Origin: JABFRG01 sp038210445
Lineage (GTDB): Bacteria > Myxococcota_A > Polyangia > Polyangiales > Polyangiaceae
Direction: 5' to 3'
Assembly (NCBI GenBank): GCA_038210445.1
Contig: JBBQWQ010000019.1
Coordinates: 1 to 64,000 of the forward strand
DNA length: 64,000 nt
Under the pieces are notes generated by a model that saw only the letters and a program-made list of their open reading frames with translations, did not search any database and was not told the origin of the DNA. Within the stretch, counting starts at the first letter, position 1. Each line of letters opens with the position of its first letter. Positions 18,551-27,473 of the stretch are shown here, piece after piece. The position numbers and the translations under genes are program-made.

Positions 18551-20308
18551 TCACTCGAGGCGCAGCAGATCGACGAGAATGTCGTGGTTCGCGGTACCTG
18601 CCTGCGCCACGAAGCGAATGGAATTGATCTTGGTCACGTCGATGCCCACCAGCTTGGTGAGTGGCACGTAGACGGTGGCCAGACGGCGCGGCCGCTTGGA
18701 CCAGCTCGTCGAGGTGAGCGCGCTCAGCGCAAGGCTCACGCTGGCGCCGGCGCTGTCGGTCACCTCGAGGTAGAGCGGGTGCGTGCCACTGGTGACGGTC
18801 GGTGAATCGAGGAACGCGGTATCGAAGGCGATGGCCTTCTTGCCGGTGAATGCCGCGCTCGGAACGGCCAGCTCCAGCGCGCCGCCGCTGGCGCCCCAGT
18901 TGAGCATGACCGAGCGGAGCAGCTTGCTCACGGCTTGCGCCTGGGCGCTCGGACCGATGCTGGTGCTGTAGGTCTCGTAGCTGAGCGCTGTCATGCTTCC
19001 GCCGAGCGTGATCGCATCGCCGCCGGCGGTGGTCGTGGGCGTGGCGCCCAAGGGCTCGTCGAACCTTTCGAGCCAACCTGGCGCAGAGTCTGCAGGCCGG
19101 TAGCGGAGCGTGGCATCGCCCGAGCTCACTGGGTCTGGAACCGACGCGCCCTCGGGCCCGGCGACGCGCAGCAGATCGGCCGCTGCGGGCGCGGCGTCGC
19201 GCAGGAACGCGCGCAGGAACGGAACGCCAAAGTACGCGCAAACGTTCTTGTGCTCGTCGGGGGTGACGGAGGCCGGCGTGCCCCCCTGCGACGGCAGCGG
19301 CGTGTCGAGGGTGTAGGTGTGCTTGCTTCCGAGAATCGTCACCAGCGCTGCCTTGTTCCGGGTGTGCGCGTACAACGTGGCGGTGATCGGATAGGTCACG
19401 TCGCCGTCGTTGCCGCTCTCCAGCCACAACGCCGGGAGGTCGAAGGCCGGCACGGCGGAGGCCGGCAGAGGCGGCGCCGGAGCGCCCGACGCGATCTCCG
19501 GATTGACCGGCTGAAAGCCCACGTAGCTCTTGATGACTGCGCCGTCGGTGCGGCCTGCCGTCTTCACCAGGAGCGCCGCGCCGCCGCCGCGCGAGTGCCC
19601 CGCCACTGCGACGCGCGCCGTGTCGAGCGCGCACTTGAGGGGAAAAGAGTCGTTCTCTTGTTCGGTCAGCACGTGGGTAATCGCGTCGCTCATCATCCCG
19701 GCAACCACCTGCAGCTGCGCGTAGCTTTGGGTGGTGTAGCAACCACCGCCCGAAGGCGTCGACCCGGCCCCGCAAGGGGCGGGCGGAAAGAACACCCGCG
19801 CACCGTCGATGGAAAACGTGACGATGCCGTGAGAAGCCCAGCGATCGAAGATGCCGTCGTAGCGATCGTAGGTGACGCCGGGGTACGGACCATGAACCGC
19901 GTGGTGAAACATCACCCATGCGTGGCGCCCCGGGTGTGGCGTCACTTTGTCGGCCTGGGCCGGATAGTGAATCTTCACCTTCACGTTGGTCAGCGGCCCC
20001 AGCGTGGGCACGGTGATGGTGGTGTGCGCGGCCACCAGCGGACCATCGACGAGGGGGTTGAGTGCGCTCGGTGGATCGACCGCTCGCGGGTATCCGCTGC
20101 AGTCTTTTGGCGGCCCCGCGTCCGGAGGTCCGGTGTCGGCGGGGCCGGCGTCGGTCGCCATCGCGTCGGGCGAGCTCGCATCGCGCGCGCCGCTGCCGCC
20201 GTCGCCATCGGGAGTTGCGCCGATACCTACGTCGACGGAACCGCTGCACGCGCCGAGCGCCAGGGCCAATCCAAAAACCAGGCGGATGCGGAAGAAGCTC
20301 ACGCGCAC
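18551..20308 (-). CDS. Alpha/beta-hydrolase lipoprotein
   Basis: A 585-residue lipoprotein with lipobox LGAC (Cys21) and a Ser/Asp/Pro/Ala linker to about 70. The hydrolase domain (about 95-390) shows the nucleophile elbow GHSRGG (Ser239) and resembles the PET-hydrolase/chlorophyllase-like branch, where an early WVMFHHAVHG strand forms the oxyanion side. The last 180 residues are beta-rich (for example AIAFDTAFLDSPTV and ATVYVPLTKLVGIDV) and look like a carbohydrate-binding or jelly-roll domain. Likely an outer-surface esterase or lipase. It converges tail to tail with the GMC gene, 3 bases apart. Confidence 0.75.
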   Translation of the reverse strand: MRVSFFRIRLVFGLALALGACSGSVDVGIGATPDGDGGSGARDASSPDAMATDAGPADTGPPDAGPPKDCSGYPRAVDPPSALNPLVDGPLVAAHTTITVPTLGPLTNVKVKIHYPAQADKVTPHPGRHAWVMFHHAVHGPYPGVTYDRYDGIFDRWASHGIVTFSIDGARVFFPPAPCGAGSTPSGGGCYTTQSYAQLQVVAGMMSDAITHVLTEQENDSFPLKCALDTARVAVAGHSRGGGAALLVKTAGRTDGAVIKSYVGFQPVNPEIASGAPAPPLPASAVPAFDLPALWLESGNDGDVTYPITATLYAHTRNKAALVTILGSKHTYTLDTPLPSQGGTPASVTPDEHKNVCAYFGVPFLRAFLRDAAPAAADLLRVAGPEGASVPDPVSSGDATLRYRPADSAPGWLERFDEPLGATPTTTAGGDAITLGGSMTALSYETYSTSIGPSAQAQAVSKLLRSVMLNWGASGGALELAVPSAAFTGKKAIAFDTAFLDSPTVTSGTHPLYLEVTDSAGASVSLALSALTSTSWSKRPRRLATVYVPLTKLVGIDVTKINSIRFVAQAGTANHDILVDLLRLE

Positions 20309-20476
20309 AGCTTATGGGAGGAGCGAGACAAGGAAAGGCGTTTCGCGCCCGCGCCGCGGCTCCCCTTGCGGCTCCCCCCCCTATTTCCCTATTTCTGCAG
20401 GCGGTCGATGAATGCCGAGGCGCGAGAACTTTTCCGTCGCCCGTCCGTACAAGGCCGACCCGTGCGAGGAGCGAAC

Positions 20477-22141
20477 ATGAAGAGCGTGATGCGATTGGCT
20501 GCCGCGGCGGCGGCATGTTTTGCGGCGATTTCCCTGCAAGCTGCACCGGCTTCGGCCTTTTGCGGCTTTTATGTGGGCGGCGGCGGCGCCAAGCTCTTCA
20601 ACAACGCGACCCAGGTGGTGCTCATGCGCGAGGGCACGCGCACTGTCATCTCGATGCAGAACAACTACGAGGGCCCGCCGGCGAACTTCGCCATGGTGGT
20701 GCCGGTCCCGGTGGTGCTCTCGGAGGCCACAGTGAAGACCCTGCCGCGGGAGCTCTTCACCAAAATAGACGCCCTCGATTCCCCGCGCCTCGTCGAGTAC
20801 TGGGAGCAGGATCCGTGTCCGCCGCCGGCGCCAGTGTATCGGTATCGGCCCGGTGGGCCGCCGCGCTCGGTGGCGCGCGCATCGATGGAAGACCGCGACC
20901 AAGCGCCCATGAAGCGCAAGGATCTGGGCGTTCGCATCGAAGCCAAGTTCGTGGTGGGTGAGTACGACATCGTCATTCTGAGCGCCAAGGACTCCACCGG
21001 CCTCGACACCTGGCTGCGCCAAGAGCAGTACACGATTCCCGAGGGCGCCGAGCCGTATCTGCGTCCGTACGTGCAGTCGGGTAGCAAGTTCTTCGTGGCC
21101 AAGGTCGACCCGGCGAAAGTGAAGTTCGAAAATGGTATGGCCGCGCTCTCGCCGCTGCGCTTTCACTACGACGCCGAGAACTTCAACCTACCGGTGCGTC
21201 TCGGGCTCATGAACGCCAAGGGGCCCCAGGACCTCGTGGTGCACATTCTGGCGCGCGGCCAGCGCTACGAGGTGACGAACTACCCGAACGTCTCCATACC
21301 CACCAACTTCGACGTCACCGAGAGCGCCAAGCAAAACTTCGGCGGCTTTTACGCGGCGCTCTTCGACGAGACCACCAAGCGCCACCCGGGGGCGGTGGTG
21401 ACCGAGTACTCCTGGGACGCCCAGAGCTGCGATCCCTGTCCGGTCACCCCGCTCGGGCAACAGGAGCTGCAGGTCCTCGGCGGCGACGTACTGGGCGCGC
21501 CCCTCGACTACCACTCGTCGTCCAATGGCGGATTCACCATCACCCGATTGCATGCACGATACACCAAGGAGTCGCTGGGCGACGATCTGCACTTTCGCGC
21601 GGCCAAGCCCATCACCGGCGGGCGTGAGATGATGAGCTCGGCGGGCAAGCTGGAGCAGGGGTCGAAGTACGACGCCACCAACAACTTTCAAGGACGCTAC
21701 TCGGTGCGCCACGCGTGGGCCGGGCCCATCGCCTGCAAAAACCCGGTGCGTGGCGTGTGGGGCGGTCCGCCCGGAGGCAGAACGGAGGCGCCGGTGAAGC
21801 CGGTGCTCGACGTGGCGTTCGCTACCCGTGGGCTGCCGCTTCCGCCGTTCGTGTCGGGCGGGCAGAGCCGGGTACCGGAGGGCAGCTTGCTGGGCGCAGC
21901 TTCGCCCACGCCGGCCTTGGGGCGCGTCTTTCCCTTCGTGACCGCCTCTTCGCCGGACGCCGGCTCCAGCGATGACGGCGGGAGCGACTCGACCGGCGCG
22001 GGCGCGCCAGCCACACCGCCCGGTCCGCGCGGGTGCGGCGGCTGCGCAGAGGGCGGAGGCAACGCGGGCGCGCTGGGGGCTACCCTGGCGATTCTGGCCG
22101 CGGCGCTCGGGCGCCGTCTCCGTCGCCGCGGCGCGGCCTGA
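20477..22141 (+). CDS. DUF2330-family surface protein with MYXO-CTERM tail
   Basis: A 554-residue exported protein. GAGGAG sits 5 bases before the ATG at 20477, and a classical signal peptide ends near APASA. The body matches DUF2330 in its opening (FCGFYVGGGGAKLFNNATQV, then MREGTRTVISMQNNYEGPP). It ends with GCGGCAEGG, a hydrophobic helix and RRLRRRG, the MYXO-CTERM arrangement where the cysteine is processed by a myxosortase. The biochemical role of DUF2330 is unknown. Its upstream region diverges from the hydrolase lipoprotein. Confidence 0.85.
   Translation: MKSVMRLAAAAAACFAAISLQAAPASAFCGFYVGGGGAKLFNNATQVVLMREGTRTVISMQNNYEGPPANFAMVVPVPVVLSEATVKTLPRELFTKIDALDSPRLVEYWEQDPCPPPAPVYRYRPGGPPRSVARASMEDRDQAPMKRKDLGVRIEAKFVVGEYDIVILSAKDSTGLDTWLRQEQYTIPEGAEPYLRPYVQSGSKFFVAKVDPAKVKFENGMAALSPLRFHYDAENFNLPVRLGLMNAKGPQDLVVHILARGQRYEVTNYPNVSIPTNFDVTESAKQNFGGFYAALFDETTKRHPGAVVTEYSWDAQSCDPCPVTPLGQQELQVLGGDVLGAPLDYHSSSNGGFTITRLHARYTKESLGDDLHFRAAKPITGGREMMSSAGKLEQGSKYDATNNFQGRYSVRHAWAGPIACKNPVRGVWGGPPGGRTEAPVKPVLDVAFATRGLPLPPFVSGGQSRVPEGSLLGAASPTPALGRVFPFVTASSPDAGSSDDGGSDSTGAGAPATPPGPRGCGGCAEGGGNAGALGATLAILAAALGRRLRRRGAA
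20534..20546. repeat. Dispersed dyad site 6 (weak)
   Basis: CTGCAAGCTGCAC in the signal peptide of the DUF2330 gene. The core fits but the outer base does not, so it may be chance. Confidence 0.35.
21552..21564. repeat. Dispersed dyad site 7
   Basis: ATGCACGATACAC inside the DUF2330 gene, encoding His-Ala-Arg-Tyr-Thr with GCA and CGA. Confidence 0.6.
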
Positions 22142-22308
22142 TCCGCGCCGCGAAAGGCAGAGGCGTCCGGCGGCGCAGTTTTGCGAGCGCACCGAACGGG
22201 TTGAAGATCGAGGAGTTTCCGATAGTTGCGAGCAGCCCAAGGCGCGACGACGACTCCTGTTGTTGCGAGGCCAGGAGGAGCAACGCCGCGCTGCGAAGGA
22301 AATCTCCG

Positions 22309-22345
22309 AAAAGCCGACCGATTCCACCTGATCGGTGGTCTAGGC
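22309..22345. repeat. Structured repeat, copy 2
   Basis: Matches 5060-5096. The inner hairpin is ACCGAT/ATCGGT with an 8-base loop, and the closing pairs are GCC/GGC where copy 1 has GGC/GCC, a compensating change. It ends 10 bases before the ATG of the gene at 22356, so in RNA it would sit over the ribosome binding region. Confidence 0.45.
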
Positions 22346-22355
22346 TTCAACGGGT

Positions 22356-23447
22356 ATGGCCAACGGTTCGCAACGGAGGCACGCGTGGCTCGCCCGAGGC
22401 GCGGCAGCAATCGGTGTGGCGGGTGCGCTCGGCGCTGCGACCGCCGCCCGTGCGGACGGCGACAAGCCCAAGACGTCTTCGCTCTCGTGGGTGCGGCTGC
22501 CGGGCGCGGAGTCGTGCATCGCCACGCAGGCGCTGTCGCGCGCGGTGGAAGATCGCCTGCGGCGCCCGGTCTTCGTGTCTCCGTCGAATGCCGACCTCTC
22601 CGTGGAAGGGCACGTGGAGCGCGCAGGGAAGGGGTTTCGCGCCGAGGTGACGGTGCGCGACGCGCAGGGCGCTACCCTCGGCAAGCGGGAGCTGCAGTCA
22701 CCGGGCGCGGCGTGCTCGGGGCTCGACGAGCCCTTGTCGCTGGCCATCGCGCTGATGATCGATCCCGATGCGGACCGGCCCAAGCCCGCGGTCGATGCGG
22801 GCGCGCCCGATGCGGCGATCGACGCGGCCGCGCCGGTGGCGACAGCGACAGCGACAGCGACGGTGGTGGTCGTGGAGCGGCAGATCGTCGTCGAGAAGCC
22901 GGTGCCGGCGCCCAAGAAGCCGGGGTGGCTGTTCGACGGCACCGCGGGTCTGGCCGCCGGCCTGGGCATGCTGCCGAAGTTCTCCTTTGGCCTCGCCGCG
23001 CAGGCGATTCTGGAGCCGCCGAAGTTCTGGGGACTTCATGGCGCGGTGGCCGGCTTCGGGCCGTCGGAGGTGCCGACCGAGAACGGCGGATCCTCCGTGC
23101 TCGGCACCGTATGGCTGGAGGGCGGCCTATGCCCGGTGCACCTTCACGGAAGGGAAGTGCACTTCTGGAGCTGCGCCCTGGCCGAGATTGGCTTCTGGAA
23201 CGTGCAGTCGCGGGGCGTCAACCGTGCCGAGGATACCCTTCGCTTGCTCATCGGTATGGGCGCCAACGCGCGCGTCTCGCTGCATCTCATCGGGCCCTTC
23301 GTCTTTCGTGTGGGGCTGACGCTCTCGGTGCCCTTCGCGCGTCAGGTCGTGGCGGTGCGCACCTCGTCGGGCGGCAGCAGCGAGGTCCTCTCGCCGTTCT
23401 TCTTCAATGGGTACCTGGACGCCGGCTTCGGGCTCCACTTCGATTGA
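22356..23447 (+). CDS. Periplasmic or outer-membrane protein of unknown function
   Basis: A 363-residue exported protein with signal peptide ending near ATAARAD. Residues 40-150 form a domain with one cysteine early (GAESCIATQALSRAVEDRL) and one later (GAACSGLDEPLSLA) that assembles like a small alpha/beta domain. A Pro/Ala/Thr linker (155-190) follows, and then a beta-strand-rich C-terminal half with alternating hydrophobic residues ending in DAGFGLHFD, suggestive of a short outer-membrane barrel. It precedes a sigma factor and its partner on the same strand, so the three may be one regulatory or envelope-stress unit. Confidence 0.6.
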   Translation: MANGSQRRHAWLARGAAAIGVAGALGAATAARADGDKPKTSSLSWVRLPGAESCIATQALSRAVEDRLRRPVFVSPSNADLSVEGHVERAGKGFRAEVTVRDAQGATLGKRELQSPGAACSGLDEPLSLAIALMIDPDADRPKPAVDAGAPDAAIDAAAPVATATATATVVVVERQIVVEKPVPAPKKPGWLFDGTAGLAAGLGMLPKFSFGLAAQAILEPPKFWGLHGAVAGFGPSEVPTENGGSSVLGTVWLEGGLCPVHLHGREVHFWSCALAEIGFWNVQSRGVNRAEDTLRLLIGMGANARVSLHLIGPFVFRVGLTLSVPFARQVVAVRTSSGGSSEVLSPFFFNGYLDAGFGLHFD

Positions 23448-23556
23448 GCCGGCGGGAGCGAGCGACCCGCCCGTTCCGCGGCGGGCGCCGATTGCTTCAG
23501 AAATTCGCGTAGGCTGGGGCACCCACCGGAACAAGCCCTCCTACTCGGAGCCCCGA

Positions 23557-24096
23557 TTGCTCCAGCCCGCCACCGTACCCACCGCCGAAAAGCCTCCCAA
23601 CTTATCGGAAATCTTCCGAGTCAACGGGCCGTTCGTCTATCGGGCGCTCCGGCGGCTCGGCGTGCGCGAAGCGGACATGGACGATGCCTGTCAGGAAGTG
23701 TTCATCGTGGTTCATCGGCGCTACGGCGACTTCGAAGGCCGATCCTCGCTGCGCACCTGGCTCTACGGCATCGCGGTCCGCGTGGCTTCCAGCTTTCGTC
23801 GCCGCGCGCACAACCAGCGAGAGACCATGGAGAGCTCCCCCGACGCCGAGGACCACGTCAACGCCGAGAGCGACTACCAGAAGCGGCAACTCTTGCAGAT
23901 GCTCGACGAAGCGCTGTCCACCCTCGACGACGACAAGCGCGCGGCATTCGTCCTCTACGAAGTGGAAGAGCTCACCATGGCCGAGGTGGCCGAGGCGCTG
24001 GGCTGTCCGCTCCAGACCGCCTATTCTCGACTCACGGTGGCCCGTGAGCGGGTGCAGAAGGTCCTGTTGCGGAAGATGGAAGAGCGGAGGCGATGA
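23557..24096 (+). CDS. Sigma-70 family (ECF-like) RNA polymerase sigma factor
   Basis: A 179-residue sigma factor. Region 2: FVYRALRRLGVREADMDDAC then QEVFIVVHRRYGDFEGRSSL and RTWLYGIAVRVASSFRRRAH. Region 4: LDDDKRAAFVLYEVEELTMA and CPLQTAYSRLTVARERV. I chose TTG 23557 because GGAG lies 6 bases before it; an ATG at 23407 would overlap the previous gene by 41 bases. Its stop overlaps the ATG of the membrane protein at 24093, which is therefore its likely anti-sigma partner. Confidence 0.8.
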   Translation: MLQPATVPTAEKPPNLSEIFRVNGPFVYRALRRLGVREADMDDACQEVFIVVHRRYGDFEGRSSLRTWLYGIAVRVASSFRRRAHNQRETMESSPDAEDHVNAESDYQKRQLLQMLDEALSTLDDDKRAAFVLYEVEELTMAEVAEALGCPLQTAYSRLTVARERVQKVLLRKMEERRR

Positions 24097-24800
24097 TGCC
24101 CGACGAACCCCGACGTCTATCCGAGGACCCCGAGCTCCGCGACGCCTTCGCGGCGGCCCGCGCCGATGTGCCGGAGCCTGCGCGGCTGGCGCGCATCGAA
24201 GGGCTTCTGTTGGCCAAGGCGGCGACCCTCGCAGCGGCGGGCGGCGTTGGTGCTGCCGCAACCAGCGGAGCCGGCGCAGTCACCGCGAGCGCGGCGGTGA
24301 AGGGTGGCCTGCTCGCGAAGATCGGCATCGGTGTGGCGCTGCTGGTGGCGGTCTCGGGCGGCGCCACGGCGGTGGTTCTCACGCGGCAGCCTGCGGTCGC
24401 GCCGGTGGGGCTGGTACCGCTGGGCCCCTCGGAGCCCGCGGCGACCGGCGCGCCGGAGCCGGATCTGCGCCTGGTGCCGCCGCCCGACGCCATAGGCACC
24501 GCGGTGCGCGCCGCTGGGTCGTCTAGCGGTTCGGCCGCGCCGAAGCCGCCCGAGATGGAGCTGCTGAACGCGGCGCAGCGCGCGCTCGCCACGAGCCCCG
24601 CCGAGGCGCTGGCCAAGTGCGACGAGCTTGCGCGCACCCACCCGCACGGCATGATGGTCGAGGAGCGGGAACGCATCGCCATCGAGGCCTTGGTGAGCCT
24701 GGGCCGCAAGGCCGAGGCCGAGCGGCGGGCGTCGGCCTTTCACACGTCGTTTCCGCGGTCGGGCTACGGCCCGCGCCTCGACGCCATCTTGAAAAAGTGA
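24093..24800 (+). CDS. Single-span partner of the sigma factor
   Basis: A 235-residue protein starting in an ATGA overlap with the sigma gene (a second ATG follows directly at 24096). Residues 1-50 are a charged cytoplasmic segment. One hydrophobic helix (IGIGVALLVAVSGGATAVVL) follows at about 77-96, then a Pro/Ala linker. The C-terminal 80 residues (AQRALATSPAEALAKCDELA, then RIAIEALVSLGRKAEAERRA) look like a short TPR-type helical repeat. This sigma/TM/TPR-like arrangement is frequent in myxobacterial ECF operons. A role as sigma inhibitor is inferred from position only. Confidence 0.65.
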   Translation: MMPDEPRRLSEDPELRDAFAAARADVPEPARLARIEGLLLAKAATLAAAGGVGAAATSGAGAVTASAAVKGGLLAKIGIGVALLVAVSGGATAVVLTRQPAVAPVGLVPLGPSEPAATGAPEPDLRLVPPPDAIGTAVRAAGSSSGSAAPKPPEMELLNAAQRALATSPAEALAKCDELARTHPHGMMVEERERIAIEALVSLGRKAEAERRASAFHTSFPRSGYGPRLDAILKK

Positions 24801-24877
24801 GCCGTCTCGACGATTGATTCAGAAAGCCGCGCGCGTGGCGGCACTCCTTGCTCACTTCACCCGAGCGAGGTTCTTTC

Positions 24878-25762
24878 ATGCACCGTCTTCTCCTGTCTCT
24901 TGTTCTCGTGGCTTGTGGCGGCGCCTCTGCGAGCGTCGACCCGCTGGGCCCCGATGGCGCAGCACCGGCGCTCGACGCCGGCACGGTGGCAAACGACGCG
25001 GCGTCGGCCGATGCGGCGCCCATCGACGGCCCTCGGGTGCGCATCCGCCTGGCCGTTTCGACCGAGCCCTTCACCCACACCGATGGGCTCTCCGGACAGA
25101 CGCCGGTGGCGCAGAAGATCGGCATCGCGGGACTCGCGCTGTACACCTCGGAGACCGATGCTTCGCCGCTGGTGGTTTACGATCTCGGCAGGTCGTTCGT
25201 GCTCGCCGATCTCGCCGCCGGCAAGACCACGCTCCTGGCCGAGGTGCCCCTGCGCGCGCTGCGCGCCGGGCGATACCTGCGGGCGCGTACCTTCATCTCG
25301 CATGTGGAGTACGAGGTCGCCACGCAGATGCACGCGGGCGGCCTCACCACGGCGGGCACCATCGCCGGAACGCAGGCGCTCACCGACGGCGTGAGCCTGC
25401 TGGGTGCAACGCGCAACGGCGGCTTCTTTCACTACCAGTTCAAGATCGGGGGCAGCCCCTACGGCGCCCCCTACGAAGGCGAAGGCGCGCCCATGCCGGT
25501 GGTGCCCGAAGGGGGTGGCTTCGCGCTCCGCACGGAAGCGGGGCGCGCGTTCTACGCCTATCCGTGCGACGTGCTGGTGGACCCCGCGGCTGCCGGCGAC
25601 TGGAACGTCACCATGACCCTCAACATGGACAAGAACTTTCGCTGGGCCGACCAGAGCACGCCAGGATATCGCGCCGGCGTCTGGGACGCGACGCCCAGCA
25701 CCTTCGAACCCGTCATGAAGTTCGGCGCCAACGCCTTCCAGCTTTCGTCGGTGCGCGACTGA
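24878..25762 (+). CDS. Lipoprotein of unknown function
   Basis: A 294-residue lipoprotein. The start at ATG 24878 has GAGG 7 bases upstream; signal peptide MHRLLLSLVLVAC gives a lipid cysteine at 13. An Asp/Ala-rich linker to about 50 is followed by a compact beta-rich domain (VRIRLAVSTEPFTHTDGLSG, TTLLAEVPLRALRAGRYLRA, MTLNMDKNFRWAD). No family recognised. It follows the sigma unit by 77 bases and converges with the next lipoprotein. Confidence 0.6.
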   Translation: MHRLLLSLVLVACGGASASVDPLGPDGAAPALDAGTVANDAASADAAPIDGPRVRIRLAVSTEPFTHTDGLSGQTPVAQKIGIAGLALYTSETDASPLVVYDLGRSFVLADLAAGKTTLLAEVPLRALRAGRYLRARTFISHVEYEVATQMHAGGLTTAGTIAGTQALTDGVSLLGATRNGGFFHYQFKIGGSPYGAPYEGEGAPMPVVPEGGGFALRTEAGRAFYAYPCDVLVDPAAAGDWNVTMTLNMDKNFRWADQSTPGYRAGVWDATPSTFEPVMKFGANAFQLSSVRD

Positions 25763-25781
25763 GCCGGGCTGCGCTCAGTCG
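25756..25781. terminator. Shared hairpin between convergent genes
   Basis: A perfect 9-bp inverted repeat (CGACTGAGC and GCTCAGTCG) with an 8-base loop spans both stop codons of the convergent genes ending at 25762 and 25775. No T-run follows, so it may be a weak bidirectional terminator. Confidence 0.4.
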
Positions 25782-26377
25782 GCCCAAACCTCGAGCACCA
25801 TGTTCCCCTTGCCGCGGCCCACCGAGACCAGCAGCGTCACCTCGTCGGCCTCGCTGAAACACAGGGCGCCGTCGCGCGGAACCACGTCGGTGGCGGCGTC
25901 GATCACCATGTCGCCCTTCGAATCACGCAAGGCGATGGCGAGATCGATGATCTCGGCCGAGCTGGCGCTGTAGATGCGGTAGCAGTGGCTGGCCTCGGCG
26001 CGGAACTTGAACTCCTGATGGCCGGTGCTGTCTTCGAGCTTGCCGCGGAAGGGGGCGCCCACGCGCTTCGACTTGGTGGCGGAGGCGCACGCTTGGCCGA
26101 GCTGCGCGGCGTCGGCCGCGAGATCGGAGCCCTTGCCCTTGGTGCTGCGATAACAGGCCTCGTACGCCGGGTCTTGCTTCACTTTGACCTTGGTGGACCC
26201 GCGCACGCCGAGCGGCGGCATCTCCGCAAAAGGCGGCAGCGTCGAAGGGAGGGGCGTGGTGGTCGACACGGGGGCGCCGGCGCTGCTGCCCGCCGACGGT
26301 TGCGGGAGCGCATGGGGGGCCGTGGCGGGACCGCCGCAGGCCACGAGGAGCGGAAGGACGAGGAGGAGGACGCGCAT
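25775..26377 (-). CDS. Lipoprotein of unknown function
   Basis: A 200-residue lipoprotein with lipobox LLVAC (Cys14), a Pro/Ser/Ala/Thr linker to about 60 and a C-terminal beta-rich domain of about 100 residues. The C-terminal part reads like a small pre-peptidase-type domain: HQEFKFRAEASHCYRIYSAS, then EIIDLAIALRDSKGDMVIDA and EADEVTLLVSVGRGKGNMVL. A conserved DP-x-YExCYRSTKG segment precedes it. Its role is unknown. Confidence 0.6.
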   Translation of the reverse strand: MRVLLLVLPLLVACGGPATAPHALPQPSAGSSAGAPVSTTTPLPSTLPPFAEMPPLGVRGSTKVKVKQDPAYEACYRSTKGKGSDLAADAAQLGQACASATKSKRVGAPFRGKLEDSTGHQEFKFRAEASHCYRIYSASSAEIIDLAIALRDSKGDMVIDAATDVVPRDGALCFSEADEVTLLVSVGRGKGNMVLEVWAD

Positions 26378-26455
26378 TCGCCGCCAGTATCGCCGCCGCG
26401 TCGCCTCCCGTCGAGACCCGTACGCGCGCGGTGGGATTTTGCTCGTGACCGGGCT

Positions 26456-27343
26456 CTACGGCGTCAGTTGCTTCTGCAGCTCGGGGATGACCGCGAGCTT
26501 CATGTAGAACTGCGCCGGGTCCATGTCGTCGATCTCTTTCAACATGCGCTCGGCCTTGACCACGTGGCCAGCGGCGTCGCGGGTAAGACGAACCCAGGGC
26601 GTGGGCATCCACTGCCGCGGGTGACCGCTCCGCAGGTTCGCCTCGGAAACCATGTAGGGTGCAAGGCTCGCGGGGCGCCTGCCGCCGAGGTTCTCCGGCC
26701 GCAGCCAGTTGTTGTGGTACACCCACACCACGCCGTTTTCGTCGGTGTGGCCCATGAGCGCCACGTGTTGGGAGCCGCCCTCGCCGTTGCAGCGCGGGAA
26801 GTTGCGCGGGCAGCCTGCCACCACCGTGCCCACCGGAATGCCGCCCGGGAACTCTCGCTCGTAGGCGGCGACGAACTTGCCGTCGTCGGCCAGGAGGGGC
26901 ATGTCGACCACGTGGCTGCCGGGCGCCTTGCGCACCGACTCGACCAGCGAGAAGACCGACTCTGCTTCGTAGGGGAGCTTCGCCGTCATCGGCAGCAAGC
27001 TCTCGGCGCGGAGCGCGCTGCGAAGGACGATGGAAACGTTGTTGGCGCAGTTGCGCGGCATGGCGTAGGCCGGGTCTTGCCGCGACATCCAGAGCCGCGA
27101 TGCGGCGAAGACCGTGCGGCCGAGCTGGGTGGGGCGCTCCACGGTGAAGCCCGCGGTGGAGGTGGCGCGAATGTCCGGAGCCGACATGCCGGCGCCGATG
27201 CTGAGATCCGATTGGGTGCCGTCGCCGTCGTCGGACTTTCCGACGAAGTCGTCCTCTTCGCTGGCGCTCGACCCGCAGCCGGCTCCGAACAAGGCCGTCC
27301 ACCCAAGGGAAACCACGAGGACCGAAAGTCGCGCCAGACGCAT
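26456..27343 (-). CDS. Lipoprotein with Cys-His-Asn amidase-like residues
   Basis: A 295-residue lipoprotein; ATG 27343 gives a signal peptide ending AGC (Cys23). An acidic linker with FVGKSDDGDG follows. The domain from about 75 to 225 has Cys99 at the start of a helix (PRNCANNVSIVLRSAL), His193 at the start of a strand (QHVALMGHTD) and Asn211/212 on the next strand (VVWVYHNNW). That order and spacing resemble CHAP and NlpC/P60-type cysteine amidases that cut peptidoglycan peptides. The assignment is by motif order only. The start could also be set further upstream, but that stretch lacks coding character. Confidence 0.6.
   Translation of the reverse strand: MRLARLSVLVVSLGWTALFGAGCGSSASEEDDFVGKSDDGDGTQSDLSIGAGMSAPDIRATSTAGFTVERPTQLGRTVFAASRLWMSRQDPAYAMPRNCANNVSIVLRSALRAESLLPMTAKLPYEAESVFSLVESVRKAPGSHVVDMPLLADDGKFVAAYEREFPGGIPVGTVVAGCPRNFPRCNGEGGSQHVALMGHTDENGVVWVYHNNWLRPENLGGRRPASLAPYMVSEANLRSGHPRQWMPTPWVRLTRDAAGHVVKAERMLKEIDDMDPAQFYMKLAVIPELQKQLTP
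26652..26664. repeat. Dispersed dyad site 8
   Basis: ATGTAGGGTGCAA, inside the amidase-like lipoprotein gene, encoding Leu-Ala-Pro-Tyr-Met with TTGCA in the reading direction. Confidence 0.6.
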
Positions 27344-27473
27344 CGGGCCACAGTACCACGCGCTGGCCGCGCGTTCGAGCGCCTTCCAGCGGCAAAAACC
27401 AGGCGCCTCCGCCATGGGCGATGCGGCAGCGGCTTCGCGTTCGCCTTCGCCTTCGCGTGCTAACTTTTCTCGC

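Noticed and set aside
27434..27460. TTCGC direct repeats before the gene at 27474
   Set aside because: Too short and simple to be more than local GC-rich repetition.
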